Positions 26,638-35,540 are shown, counted from the first letter of the stretch. The stretch is DNA of 51,656 nucleotides from an uncultured Granulosicoccus sp. (GCA_947495035.1 CANLXI010000041.1:1-51656), one strand, 5' to 3'. The notes: generated by a model from the sequence alone, not told the origin. Numbers and translations are program-made.

Positions 26638-26853
26638 ATGTCATCGTTTCAATCAGGAGACAAAGTGAAATGGTCGTGGGGGCAGGGTCACGGTACGGGC
26701 ACTGTCCAGTCGGTCTTTACGGAAAAGACCACGCGACAGATTTCCGGTAACGAAGTAGTGCGTCATGGCAGCAAGGATGATCCGGCCTTGTACATCGACT
26801 CGGATGATGGTTCCAATGTGCTGAAATTGGCCAGCGAGTGCGAATCGGCGTAA
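26638..26853 (+). CDS. DUF2945 (Tudor-like, hypervirulence-associated) small protein
   Basis: This 71-residue cytosolic protein matches the DUF2945 family, annotated as a Tudor-type domain. The family features seen are the opening F-x-x-G-D-K-V-K-W-S-W-G-Q-G, the G-T-V segment, and HGSKDDPALYI (about 43-53). The function is unknown; family members occur in bacteria and fungi. A strong Shine-Dalgarno (GGGGGAGAGG) precedes the ATG. A 10-bp tandem array begins 21 bp after the stop codon. Confidence 0.88.
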   Translation: MSSFQSGDKVKWSWGQGHGTGTVQSVFTEKTTRQISGNEVVRHGSKDDPALYIDSDDGSNVLKLASECESA

Positions 26854-26874
26854 GCCACCGACATGCTCTGCTGA

Positions 26875-26955
26875 CAGGCAAGAGCAGGCAAGAGCAGGCA
26901 AGAGCAGGCAAGAGCAGGCAAGAGCAGGCAAGAGCAGGCAAGAGCAGGCAAGAGC
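26875..26955. repeat. 10-bp tandem array, about 8 copies of GGCAAGAGCA
   Basis: The copies are identical over about 81 bp and end at AGAGCGGG. The array lies between the convergent DUF2945 and symporter genes. Confidence 0.98.
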
Positions 26956-27070
26956 GGGTGGTCGCGAGCGGCCGGAGTCGTCTCGACAGGCTCGTCCACT
27001 GGTCGGATGGAACTCGCGCGATCTTGCGCAGTGGCGGCGACCGGAGTACGGGTCGCCGCCTTGAGAGTGA

Positions 27071-28510
27071 TCAGCCGTTGGAAGAGTCGACTTTCCCGGT
27101 CCAGACGTCACGTTCTATGTCCAGGTCGGGATAATCATCGGGGTTCAGCACCGGACGGGCGACACCCGCCTTGAGCTGAGCGCCGAAGTCGTTGATCAGG
27201 CGCATGGCCGTAGGGAACATCATCATCAGAGCCAGCAGGTTGACGACAGCGAGTATGCCCATCATCGGGTCAGAGAAAAAGAAGACAGCCGTCGCGCCCG
27301 GGGCTACTGCTCCCAGGAATACAATGCCGACAACCAGCAGACGCAGGCCATGCACGGAGGCTTTGCTCTTCGTCATGAATGTCAGCGCGTTCTCACCCAG
27401 GTAGTAGTTGTAGATGATCGAGCTGAAGGCGAACAACAGAATGGCGGTTGTCAGTGCGTATTGCGCCCACTCTCCCAGATGTGAGACCAGCGATTGCTGT
27501 GTCAGGGCAATGCCGTCCACATCGGTTGCCCCTGGCACATAGACATCGCCCAGCAGGATGATGAAAGCGGTACAGCTGCAGATGACATAGGTGTCGATGA
27601 AAACGGATAGAGACTGGGTGATTCCCTGGCTGACCGGATGCCTGACATCGGCTGTTGCGGCCACGTTCGGAGCCGAGCCCAGGCCGGCTTCATTCGAGAA
27701 CAGACCACGACGCAAACCCTGCGCCAGCGCTGCCCCCATACCACCACCCACGGCCTGTTCGAAGCCGAAGGCGTTCGCGAAGATCGAACCCAGTACCCGA
27801 GGCACTTCTCCGATATTGACGAGGATGACCAGCAAAGCCAGAACGATATAACCGAATGCCATGACCGGCACGACCACATCGGCTACCTTGGCAATGCGCT
27901 GGATGCCGCCGTACACGATCAGGCAGGTGCCGATTGCCAGGGCAACCCCTGTCCAGAGACGTTCTATGCCAAGGCTGTCAAGAGCGGCGCCGGCCACCGT
28001 GTTGCCCTGAAAGGCGTTGAAGCCGATGGCAAAGGAGGCAATCAGGCAGATTGCGTAGATCGTTGCCAACCAGCGAAAATTCTCACCGAGCCCGCGAATG
28101 ATGGTGCGCGCGGGTCCTCCGCGAAAGGTGCCGTCCGGCTCACTCTGCTTGTAGAGTTGTGACAGGGAGCATTCGATCAGGCTGGTCGCCATGCCGACAG
28201 CGGCAACAGCCCACATCCAGAAAACCGCGCCAGGACCGCCGAGCGTGATGGCTACGGCAACACCGGCAATATTGCCACCACCAACGCGCCCGCCGACTGA
28301 CACGAGCAGGGCCTCACGGGCGGAGATGGCATTCGGATCAGCCGATTGATTCTTGCTGGAAAAGACGCGAAACATCCGCTTGAAATAGCGAAGTTGCACA
28401 AAGCCTGTCGATATCGTGAAGAACAGACCCATGACGACAAGAAAGGGGACGAGCGCCCACCCCCATGTCAGATCATTGATGACGCCGAAAAAGGATTCGA
28501 GTAGCTCCAT
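27071..28510 (-). CDS. Sodium:alanine (AGCS) symporter family protein
   Basis: This 479-residue protein has about 10-11 membrane helices and the hallmarks of the alanine-or-glycine:cation symporter family: VGGRVGGGNIAGVA (about 72-85), FRGGPARTI, and GLRRGLFSNEAGLGSAP (about 267-283). It imports small neutral amino acids with sodium. GGAG stands about 11 bp before the ATG. The asparaginase gene lies 99 bp upstream on the same strand, so an amino-acid-use operon is plausible. Confidence 0.93.
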   Translation of the reverse strand: MELLESFFGVINDLTWGWALVPFLVVMGLFFTISTGFVQLRYFKRMFRVFSSKNQSADPNAISAREALLVSVGGRVGGGNIAGVAVAITLGGPGAVFWMWAVAAVGMATSLIECSLSQLYKQSEPDGTFRGGPARTIIRGLGENFRWLATIYAICLIASFAIGFNAFQGNTVAGAALDSLGIERLWTGVALAIGTCLIVYGGIQRIAKVADVVVPVMAFGYIVLALLVILVNIGEVPRVLGSIFANAFGFEQAVGGGMGAALAQGLRRGLFSNEAGLGSAPNVAATADVRHPVSQGITQSLSVFIDTYVICSCTAFIILLGDVYVPGATDVDGIALTQQSLVSHLGEWAQYALTTAILLFAFSSIIYNYYLGENALTFMTKSKASVHGLRLLVVGIVFLGAVAPGATAVFFFSDPMMGILAVVNLLALMMMFPTAMRLINDFGAQLKAGVARPVLNPDDYPDLDIERDVWTGKVDSSNG

Positions 28511-28609
28511 GTAAGACGGACTCCGTTACTGGTTTGGGGAGGGAAGGTCGGGGCTTGTTCGTTTGTCGAAGGTATCGATATACGCACCATGGGTCCGTCG
28601 GTCAACGAT

Positions 28610-29617
28610 TCATTGGCATTCACCAGACAGGGGGCTGGCAAATTGCTGTCGTAGCGTGTCCGTGTCCGTGCCTGAGGCGAGCAGGACATGCAGTTTGGTA
28701 AAGGCCGCTTCCAGAGTCATGTCACTGGCAGGCACGACGCCGATCCTGTTGAGCATGGCACCAGAGGCGTAGGCACCCTGTGTCACGCCACCGGTGATGC
28801 ACTGGGATGTGCTGACCATCACGATACCACGTTCAACGGCACTGGCAAGGACGGCCATCAGCTGTTCGTCTGCATCGGGTGCGTTGCCGACGCCATAGCT
28901 GCGCAGGACGACACCCCGTACCGATTCACTGGCCAGCATTGCCTCGACCATTCGGGCCTGTATACCCGGATAGAACTGTATGACGACGACAGCTTGAGGG
29001 TCGAACTGCGGTACATGAAATGCAGAGGCCGACGATGTCAACAGGCGCTCCTCGTGCAAGGTGATGTCGATACCGATATCGGCCAACCAGGGGTAGTTGG
29101 GAGAATCGAAGGCGTCGAAAGAGCGTGTCCGGAGTTTGCTGCAGCGGTTGCCGCGCAGCAGGCGTCGGCCGAAACAGACGCAGACTTCGCAAATGGCGGG
29201 ATTGGCAGCCAGCAGCATGGCAGCTTGCAGATTCTCGATGGTGTCGCTGCGCTGTTCCACCAGAGGAATCTGCGATCCGGTCAGAATGACCGGCTTGTCA
29301 GTGCCTCGCAACATGAACGACAAAGCTGAAGCGGTGTAGGCCATGGTATCGGTGCCATGCAACACGACGAAGCCATCGAAATCATCCCAACGGGCCAGCA
29401 ACTCATTGGCGATGGCCGTCCAGTGAAAAGGTTGCAGGTTGGAGCTGTCGATCAACTCTGCCAGCTCCACCACCTCGAATATCGGGACCTTGGCGCTGCC
29501 ATTGTTCAGCGTCTGCTGCAACATCGCGCCGAATCCTTCCAGCGGGCGATATCCATCAGCGGTGGGGCGCATGCCGATGGTGCCGCCGCTGTGCAGAAGA
29601 AGTACTCGCGAAGTCAT
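28610..29617 (-). CDS. ansA: L-asparaginase (type I-like)
   Basis: From ATG 29617 this is a 335-residue enzyme converting asparagine to aspartate and ammonia. The first catalytic motif GGTIG has T13; the second, LHGTDTMAYTASALS, has T89/D90. There is no signal peptide, so it is probably the cytoplasmic form, and the total length agrees. An upstream start at 29740 would add 41 residues of unlikely composition. The downstream alanine-type symporter on the same strand supports use of amino acids as nitrogen or carbon source. The symbol follows similarity to cytoplasmic asparaginases; other type I paralogues are possible. Confidence 0.88.
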   Translation of the reverse strand: MTSRVLLLHSGGTIGMRPTADGYRPLEGFGAMLQQTLNNGSAKVPIFEVVELAELIDSSNLQPFHWTAIANELLARWDDFDGFVVLHGTDTMAYTASALSFMLRGTDKPVILTGSQIPLVEQRSDTIENLQAAMLLAANPAICEVCVCFGRRLLRGNRCSKLRTRSFDAFDSPNYPWLADIGIDITLHEERLLTSSASAFHVPQFDPQAVVVIQFYPGIQARMVEAMLASESVRGVVLRSYGVGNAPDADEQLMAVLASAVERGIVMVSTSQCITGGVTQGAYASGAMLNRIGVVPASDMTLEAAFTKLHVLLASGTDTDTLRQQFASPLSGECQ

Positions 29618-29788
29618 GACATGAGGCTCTGCTGTTCCAACATCGGCGGCGTTCCTTGCGAAAGGCTTGAAGGGGTATCCTACAACAGACCCCGACTGAT
29701 AGTGAGAACGAACAGTCTGATTGTCATTGCTCCGGATCATGCGGGCCTGCCGCAGGCGCCGACAGGTCTGCGGTGGTTGCGCTCCTGC

Positions 29789-30601
29789 TCAGCCGACCCA
29801 GTGATCGAGGATGATATCCACAGGTTCACTGGTTGCAAAGCAATGCGCATGGCCCCCGTCGATCATGTGAAGCGTGGCGTCGGGCATGGCACTGGCGATA
29901 TTCTCACCGCGTCGGGGCGGAGCCTGTCCATCGTGCTGGCCACAAAAGACAAGTGTGGGCGCGGAAATCAGCGGCAGCAGATCCCAGGCGTCATGATCGG
30001 CACGAGCAGCCAGCAAGCGAGGATACCCCTGTGCGTTCCGATGGCTTTCGCGAAAGCGTTTCTCTACCGCCATGCGCTTACGGATGAGGCGCTCGGCTTC
30101 ATCCGGAGAGGCTGTTTGCAGCGCCTGGAAGCGCGTATCGAGGATTTCCAGGGTCGAGCGTGCTCGCAGATGCAGGTCATCGATGTCCAGCAGATTCTGC
30201 ACCGGATAGGAAGAACCACCTTCACCGCCGGGAGATCCTGCCGCCAGAGCGAGACGCTGTACACGTTCCGGTGCCAGAGCCGCCAGGTGCATGGCAACCA
30301 TGGCGCCGAAACTCTCACCCAGTACATCCACCTGATTCCAGCCTAGAGCGTCCAGCATGTTCAGGGCGTCTTGCGCGTAGTCCTTCATCGACCAGTTGCC
30401 ATTCGGTGCATCGGTGCCTCCCAGTCCGCGTGGATCGGCGGCGGCCACGCTAAAGTGCCGTGGCAGCTGACTGTCGAATACCGGGGCATTGATCGACAGG
30501 TCGAAGTTCGATCCACCGAGAAACAGCAAGGGTGGTCCGGCACCCTCCTGTCGCAGATTGACCGTCAGTCCGGCAGTCTCGAGACGATAGGGCGCGGTCA
30601 T
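29789..30601 (-). CDS. Alpha/beta hydrolase
   Basis: This 270-residue cytoplasmic hydrolase has the nucleophile elbow GESFG (S97), acid D224 in CGQHDGQ and H251 in GGHAHCF, a complete catalytic triad. DPRGLGGTD (about 56-64) after the oxyanion strand LLFLGGSN is typical of esterase or lactonase branches. The ATG overlaps the stop of the TSUP permease gene (ATGA, 30598-30601), so they are translationally coupled. It is the last gene of the tripartite-transporter operon. I infer that it hydrolyses an ester, lactone or enol-lactone form of the imported carboxylic acid. Confidence 0.85.
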   Translation of the reverse strand: MTAPYRLETAGLTVNLRQEGAGPPLLFLGGSNFDLSINAPVFDSQLPRHFSVAAADPRGLGGTDAPNGNWSMKDYAQDALNMLDALGWNQVDVLGESFGAMVAMHLAALAPERVQRLALAAGSPGGEGGSSYPVQNLLDIDDLHLRARSTLEILDTRFQALQTASPDEAERLIRKRMAVEKRFRESHRNAQGYPRLLAARADHDAWDLLPLISAPTLVFCGQHDGQAPPRRGENIASAMPDATLHMIDGGHAHCFATSEPVDIILDHWVG

Positions 30602-31428
30602 GTCATGGCCTTGTACAACATGCGCAGGGCGCTGATGGCCAGAAAGATGGCAAAGGCCAGTTTGAGTTTGCGTGGTTCCAGAAGGTGGGCGATCTTCGCG
30701 CCATGGGGGGCGGTCAGTACGCTCATGGAAAACAGCACGATGGCAGCTGGCAGATTCACGAAACCCAGTGAGCCGGGTGGGCGTCCGGGTGCATCCCAGC
30801 CTGCCCAGACGAAGCCGCAGACTGCCGGCAAGGCAATGGCCAGGCCGAAGACCGATGCTGTGGCCACGGCTCGATGAACCGGAACCGAGAGCATGGACAT
30901 CACCGGCACCGACAAGGTGCCGCCGCCGATCCCCATCAGGGCGGAGGTGAAACCGATCGGCAAGGCAATGGCACCCTGTGACAGTCGGGATGCAGGCGGC
31001 GCCGCGGCCAGCGTGAGGGTCCTGGGGAGTGCCAGGTTGATGGAGACCGCAAGTGCGACCACACCGAAGACCAGTGTCAGGCCATTCGCGCCGATGAACT
31101 TCGAGGCGATGCCGCCTGCCAGGGCACCCAGAAAGATGGCCAGGGTCCAACCGCGCAGTATGTCCCGGTCTATGGCGCCGCGTTTGTTGTGCGCGCGGGC
31201 GGAGGAGATGGACGTCGGGATGATCGTCGCCAGTGAGGTGCCGACCACCAGCAGCATGGCGATGTCATCGGGAATGTTGAAGATCTCGGCAACCACGACC
31301 AGCACGGGGACAATGACGATTCCGCCGCCCACGCCCAGCAGGCCCGCCAGCACACCGGCAATGGCGCCGGTGATCAGCAAGCCGATGGTCAGGCCCAGCA
31401 GTACGGTGATGGAAAATCCTGCAATCAT
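30598..31428 (-). CDS. TSUP family (TauE/SafE-type) membrane permease
   Basis: This 276-residue protein has about eight membrane helices in two related halves, each beginning with a glycine-rich loop: GLLGVGGGIVIVPVL (about 29-43) and SALMGIGGGTLSVPVM (about 160-175). This is the signature of the TSUP/TauE-SafE family, which moves sulfonates, sulfite or related anions, often outward. It overlaps the large TTT subunit gene and the hydrolase gene by four bases each (ATGA). Coupling to an uptake system suggests export of a product such as sulfite or an organic anion; this is inference. Confidence 0.88.
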   Translation of the reverse strand: MIAGFSITVLLGLTIGLLITGAIAGVLAGLLGVGGGIVIVPVLVVVAEIFNIPDDIAMLLVVGTSLATIIPTSISSARAHNKRGAIDRDILRGWTLAIFLGALAGGIASKFIGANGLTLVFGVVALAVSINLALPRTLTLAAAPPASRLSQGAIALPIGFTSALMGIGGGTLSVPVMSMLSVPVHRAVATASVFGLAIALPAVCGFVWAGWDAPGRPPGSLGFVNLPAAIVLFSMSVLTAPHGAKIAHLLEPRKLKLAFAIFLAISALRMLYKAMT

Positions 31429-32918
31429 GTCAGATCTCTTTTTCGGTGCTTGACGATACGTAGTAGCGGCAGGCTGAGCATGCCGATGGCCGCGATGACC
31501 AGAACCACGGCAATGGGGTGTCCCACGAAGAATGCCGCAAAGTTGCCGTCGGTGATGATCAGGCCCTGTCGCAGACTGATCTCCAGAGTCGGTCCCAGTA
31601 CCATGCCGATGACGAGTGGTGCCATGGGATAGCCCTGGCGGCGCAGAATGAAGCCAATGATACCTGCTGCAGCCATCACCAGGAGATCAAACGGATTGCC
31701 CCTCACGAAATACACACCAACCGTACACAGCAGGCAGATCATGACCAGCATGTAGGCTTCCCTGATACGCAGTATCGGTGCGGCCAGGCGTGAAACCAGC
31801 ATGCCCAGCGGCAGCAGCATGAGGTTGATCACGAAGAATCCCGAGAAAATGGCGGCCATCAATACCGGGTTGTCCGTCATCAGACGCACGCCGGGCGTCA
31901 CACCGTGAAGGGTCAGCGTGGCCAGCATTACCGCCGTGATCGCATCACCGGGAATGCCCAGCGCCATGGTGGGCACCAGAGCGCCACCGGTAACGGCATT
32001 GTTGGCAGACTCCGAGGCAATCAGCCCATCCGGCTCACCTTTGCCGAAGTTCTCGCGGGTTGGAGCGGATCGGCGGGCTTCGGCGTAGGAGATGAAGGCG
32101 GCGGTGGCCGCTCCGGTACCCGGTAGCACGCCGATACCATTGCCGATCAGGACGGACTTGCACAGGCCTTTCAAGCGGCCCTTCCACTCGGAGAGCCGGG
32201 GCAGTACCATGCCATCGAACGTCACCAGCGTCTGTTCGCTTTCGCGCAAGGCGGCTGCGCGGGTCAGTACCTCCGACAGGGCGAATACACCAATGACCAC
32301 CGCCAGCAGGTTGAAACCGGCGATCAACTGGAACTGGCCAAAGGTGAAGCGTGCTTCACCGGTTATCGGATCGCCACCCACCGTGGACAGAAACAGGCCC
32401 ATGAAGCCGGCGATCAGACCCTTGGTCAGCGAGCCTTCCGACACGGAGACGATGCAGGTCAGACCCAGCAGGATCAGTGCGAAGGTCTCGATCGGTCCGA
32501 AATTGAGCGCAAAGGCGGCCAGCTGCGGTGCTGCGAAGATCAATACAACAGCGGATACCAGTCCTCCAATCACGGATGCCACGGTCGCCCAGCCCAGTGC
32601 CTTGCCGGCTTCACCCCGTTGCGCCATCGGGTAGCCGTCCAGGCAGGTAGCCGCGGACTGTGGCGTGCCGGGTGTGTTGATGAGGATGGCTGAAATGGAG
32701 CCCCCATAGACCGAGCCGGCATAGATCGCCAGTAGCAGCAGAATGGCGGGAGCCTGGGACATCGTCAGGGTAAAGGGCAGGATCATGGCAACGGCAACCG
32801 TCGAGCCGATGCCGGGCAATGCGCCCAGAATGATACCCAGCATGGTGCCGATGCTCAGAACCAGCAGACCTTCGAGCGTCAGAATCAGGCCCAGAGCCTC
32901 TGGAATGGATTGAATCAT
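31425..32918 (-). CDS. tctA: Tripartite tricarboxylate transporter, large membrane subunit (TctA family)
   Basis: This 497-residue protein is the 12-helix channel subunit of a tripartite tricarboxylate transporter. The family signature GALPGIGSTVAVAMILPFT (about 33-51) near the N-terminus and its repeat IGVLPGTGAATAAFISYAEA (about 258-277) are clear. It forms a complex with the TctB-type protein encoded 10 bp upstream and receives substrate from the periplasmic TctC-type protein. GAGGGA precedes the ATG by about 6 bp. The substrate is a carboxylate, but these systems differ widely, so citrate should not be assumed. Confidence 0.94.
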   Translation of the reverse strand: MIQSIPEALGLILTLEGLLVLSIGTMLGIILGALPGIGSTVAVAMILPFTLTMSQAPAILLLLAIYAGSVYGGSISAILINTPGTPQSAATCLDGYPMAQRGEAGKALGWATVASVIGGLVSAVVLIFAAPQLAAFALNFGPIETFALILLGLTCIVSVSEGSLTKGLIAGFMGLFLSTVGGDPITGEARFTFGQFQLIAGFNLLAVVIGVFALSEVLTRAAALRESEQTLVTFDGMVLPRLSEWKGRLKGLCKSVLIGNGIGVLPGTGAATAAFISYAEARRSAPTRENFGKGEPDGLIASESANNAVTGGALVPTMALGIPGDAITAVMLATLTLHGVTPGVRLMTDNPVLMAAIFSGFFVINLMLLPLGMLVSRLAAPILRIREAYMLVMICLLCTVGVYFVRGNPFDLLVMAAAGIIGFILRRQGYPMAPLVIGMVLGPTLEISLRQGLIITDGNFAAFFVGHPIAVVLVIAAIGMLSLPLLRIVKHRKRDLT

Positions 32919-32928
32919 GTCTGTTCCC

Positions 32929-33384
32929 TCAGATCCACCAGGTAAAGGGCGAGGTTGGAAGTGGCATTTTCAGTACGTGGTTGAACAAGACAAGCAGTGC
33001 ACCCGCTGCTAGCACCGGTGGAAGGACGACCTGCAGGGGATGACGCAGACCCAGCGCCAGCAACACCACCATACCCAGTGCCACCGAGCTGACGAAGTAG
33101 CCCAGCGGCACGAGAAGCAGCACATAGACAATGAAGGCAAGGCTGATGGTCAGCACCGGCCAGAGCTCGATCGGATCGGATGGAGAAGGCTTCAGCAGAT
33201 CGAGAACGACATTGAACGCGGCAAGGGCGAGCAGTATCGTCAGAATGATGCGGGGAAAGAACATCGGACTGAAGGCGCCACCCAGGTCGGCGAAGGTCAG
33301 TCCGAAGGTGGATGTAACCAGGCCGGCGACCAGGAGAAGAATGACGACGGACACGCATCGCCGTTCGTTGAGCAGAGTTGACAT
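32929..33384 (-). CDS. tctB: Tripartite tricarboxylate transporter, small membrane subunit (TctB family)
   Basis: From ATG 33384 (AGGAGT 5 bp upstream) this is a 151-residue four-helix protein of the TctB family, the small membrane subunit. Typical features are the FFPRIILTILLALA segment (about 42-55) and a hydrophobic C-terminal half with LLLVPLGYFVSS. The earlier start at 33435 is unlikely because it lies inside the hairpin that separates this gene from the binding-protein gene. It sits between tctC and tctA as usual. Confidence 0.9.
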   Translation of the reverse strand: MSTLLNERRCVSVVILLLVAGLVTSTFGLTFADLGGAFSPMFFPRIILTILLALAAFNVVLDLLKPSPSDPIELWPVLTISLAFIVYVLLLVPLGYFVSSVALGMVVLLALGLRHPLQVVLPPVLAAGALLVLFNHVLKMPLPTSPFTWWI

Positions 33385-33402
33385 GAGGACTCCTTTTGCT
33401 GA

Positions 33403-33435
33403 ATGCACATCCGGCTTGGCGTGCCGGATGTGCAT
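33403..33435 (-). other. Intercistronic hairpin after the tctC-type gene
   Basis: A perfect 13-bp stem (33403-33415 with 33423-33435) closes a 7-base loop. It lies between the binding-protein and small-subunit genes. No thymine run follows, so it is more likely an mRNA-stabilising or partial-termination element that keeps binding-protein expression above that of the membrane subunits. Confidence 0.75.
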
Positions 33436-33449
33436 GGCTGGGCGTTTTC

Positions 33450-34400
33450 TCAGAGACCCGCGGCGTCAATGAGCTTTGCGTTCGACTCGTACTGCGAACG
33501 ATAGAAGCTGTCGAAGTCGGCTGCGTTGCGGAAATTCAGAACGGTGCTGGTGTCTGCGGCGAATGCCTTGAAACCGTCGGAGTTGATGGCAGTTTCACAG
33601 GCATTGCTGAGTGCTTGTGTCACTTCGGCATCCACTCCGGCAGGCGCAAACAGTCCGCCCCACAGATACAGTTCGTTCAGCGGTGCGGCAATGCCGGCCT
33701 CGGTGGCGGTGGGCACATCCGGCAGGCTCTCGAGGCGTTCGTCACTGAAGACCAGCAGTGGGTGGAAATCGCCGCGAGTCATCAGCAGTTCCGTATCGCC
33801 GAAGAACTGGATGGTGCCGGAAGCCATGGCTTGCAGCGCGGGACCGGAACCCTGGAACGGCAGATGACGCATGTCATCGATGATGCCGAGGCCGGCAAAT
33901 GCTGCCACCGCCGTCAGGTGGGTGATGGCACCGGGTCCGGATGAACCATAGAGCAACTTGCCCGGCTGCGCCTTTGCTGCTGCGACCACGTCTTCGATGC
34001 TCTTGTAGGGACTGTCGGCCTGGGTGAACAGTACGGTAGGTGAAGCGGCCACCGAACAGATGGGCGTCCAGCTGTCCAGGCCGTAGGGTACGTCCTTGAT
34101 CTGTGGCTGGATTGTCGAGACTGTCACTGACCAGTAGCCCAGTTGGTGGCCGTCAGCTTTCTGTCCTGACAGGGCTGCAGCGCCCACGGTTCCGGAGCCT
34201 CCTGCCATGTTGGAGACGTAGGCATCACCACCGAGCGCTTCGGCAAAATGTGGAGCGAATGCGCGCAGCAGCAGATCGGTGCCACCACCGGCGTTGAAGG
34301 GTGCGACCAGATTGACGGGGCGTTGCGGGAAATCCTGTGCACTCGCCGAGCCGATGGTCAGCCCCAGAGCCACAACTGCACTCTTGATGATCGGTTTCAT
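33450..34400 (-). CDS. tctC: Tripartite tricarboxylate transporter, periplasmic binding protein (TctC/Bug family)
   Basis: This 316-residue exported protein has a signal peptide of about 21 residues (ending SASA) and the TctC/Bug family fold. The family pattern FPQRPVNLVAPFNAGGGTDLL (about 24 onward) and GGSGTVGAAAL (about 67-77) line the carboxylate-binding cleft. GGAGGAAG lies just before the ATG. It is the first gene of the operon and is divergent from the LacI-type regulator, with two operator-like sites between them. The ligand is unknown. Confidence 0.94.
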   Translation of the reverse strand: MKPIIKSAVVALGLTIGSASAQDFPQRPVNLVAPFNAGGGTDLLLRAFAPHFAEALGGDAYVSNMAGGSGTVGAAALSGQKADGHQLGYWSVTVSTIQPQIKDVPYGLDSWTPICSVAASPTVLFTQADSPYKSIEDVVAAAKAQPGKLLYGSSGPGAITHLTAVAAFAGLGIIDDMRHLPFQGSGPALQAMASGTIQFFGDTELLMTRGDFHPLLVFSDERLESLPDVPTATEAGIAAPLNELYLWGGLFAPAGVDAEVTQALSNACETAINSDGFKAFAADTSTVLNFRNAADFDSFYRSQYESNAKLIDAAGL

Positions 34401-34425
34401 GTCTTCCTCCGTTTGATAGTGGTGA

Positions 34426-34460
34426 TGACAACGTTACCATGGAAATTGGTAACGTTGTCA
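34426..34460. promoter_or_regulatory. Paired LacI-type operators and tctC promoter
   Basis: Left arm TGACAACGTTACCA (34426-34439) and right arm TGGTAACGTTGTCA (34447-34460) are perfect inverted copies. Each holds a central AACGTT, the CG-centred form expected for a LacI-type site, and the centres are 21 bp apart, two helical turns. On the minus strand, TTGACA (34456-34461) and, after 17 bp, GGTAAC (34433-34438) could be the tctC promoter, inside the operators. A bound repressor would block it. Confidence 0.75.
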
Positions 34461-34510
34461 ATGATTCTGTTATCGTGTGGTTTCAGTGAGGAGAATCGAG
34501 AGAGGCATTC

Positions 34511-35524
34511 ATGGAAAGCAAGGACCGCAGACCCACACTCAAGGACGTTGCTGCCTTGAGTGGCGTGAGTGTGATTTCCGCATCGCGAGTCATGCGCGGT
34601 GCTCCCAATATATCGAAGCAACTGCGCGAGAAAGTCGAGCAGGCTGCCCGGAGCATCGGCTACCAGAGCAACCCGATTGCCCGTTCCTTGCGGGGGGAAT
34701 CGACAGAGCTCGTCACTGTCATCGTTCCTTCGATGAGCAACCATGTCTTTCCCAATATCGTTGACGGGATCGACGATGCACTCAAGGATTCACCGCTGCG
34801 CCTGGTTCTGGGCATGACCAAGTACGAGAGTCGCAGCGAAGAGGTGATTCTGCAGGACATGCTGGGCTGGAACCCTGCGGGGGTGGTACTCAGTGGGCTG
34901 GAGCACTCGGCACGTTCCAGAGAGCTGCTCGAACATTTCTCCGGACCCATTGTCGAGGTCATGGATGTCGATGGTGATGCGATCGACATGGCCGTCGGGA
35001 CGTCCATGGTGCAGGCCGGCGAGCTGATAGCACAGCACCTGGTGGCGAAGCACTACCGGCGGATAGGCTATGTGGGAGCCTGGGGTGAGCGGCCGAAACG
35101 CTCCCTGAAACGTCGGCTTGCCTTCGAGGCCGAGCTGCAGCGACTCGACGCACCACTGGTGGCTTCGGTCATACTGGATGAAGCGTCATCGTTGCAGGCG
35201 GGTGCCAGGGGCTTGCAACAGCTGCTTGCCGAAAACCCCGAGATAGACGCTGTCTTCTTTGCCAATGATGATCTTGCCATGGGGGCACTGTTTCATTGCC
35301 AGTCTCACGGTATCGGCGTACCGGGCGACATCGCCATTGCCGGCTTCAACGGGCTGGATATCAGTCAGTCCATCCGTCCGCAGTTGACTACCATTGCCAC
35401 ACCGCGCTACGAGATCGGGCATCTTGCCGGTGAGCTCCTGCGTCAGCGCATCATGGGGGATACATCGAGGAATGCCGGTCTGCACCGGCTGGAGCAGACG
35501 CTGATCGAAGGCGGAACGACCTGA
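34511..35524 (+). CDS. LacI-family transcriptional repressor
   Basis: This 337-residue protein has the LacI-type N-terminal helix-turn-helix (about 9-30, TLKDVAALSGVSVISASRV) and hinge (NPIARSLRG), followed by a two-lobed sugar/acid-binding domain. It most resembles the GntR-like (gluconate) branch by its PSMSNHVFPNIVDG stretch, but that does not fix the effector. It is divergent from the transporter operon with two operator-like sites between them, so it is the probable repressor of that operon and perhaps itself. GAGAGG precedes the ATG by about 6 bp. The gene is convergent with the AIM24-like gene, 16 bp apart. Confidence 0.93.
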   Translation: MESKDRRPTLKDVAALSGVSVISASRVMRGAPNISKQLREKVEQAARSIGYQSNPIARSLRGESTELVTVIVPSMSNHVFPNIVDGIDDALKDSPLRLVLGMTKYESRSEEVILQDMLGWNPAGVVLSGLEHSARSRELLEHFSGPIVEVMDVDGDAIDMAVGTSMVQAGELIAQHLVAKHYRRIGYVGAWGERPKRSLKRRLAFEAELQRLDAPLVASVILDEASSLQAGARGLQQLLAENPEIDAVFFANDDLAMGALFHCQSHGIGVPGDIAIAGFNGLDISQSIRPQLTTIATPRYEIGHLAGELLRQRIMGDTSRNAGLHRLEQTLIEGGTT

Positions 35525-35540
35525 TGCAAGCGTGTCCTCA

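Noticed and set aside
26875..26955. Possible CRISPR array
   Set aside because: The units are contiguous 10-bp copies without spacers, and no cas genes are present. The other arrays fail for the same reason.
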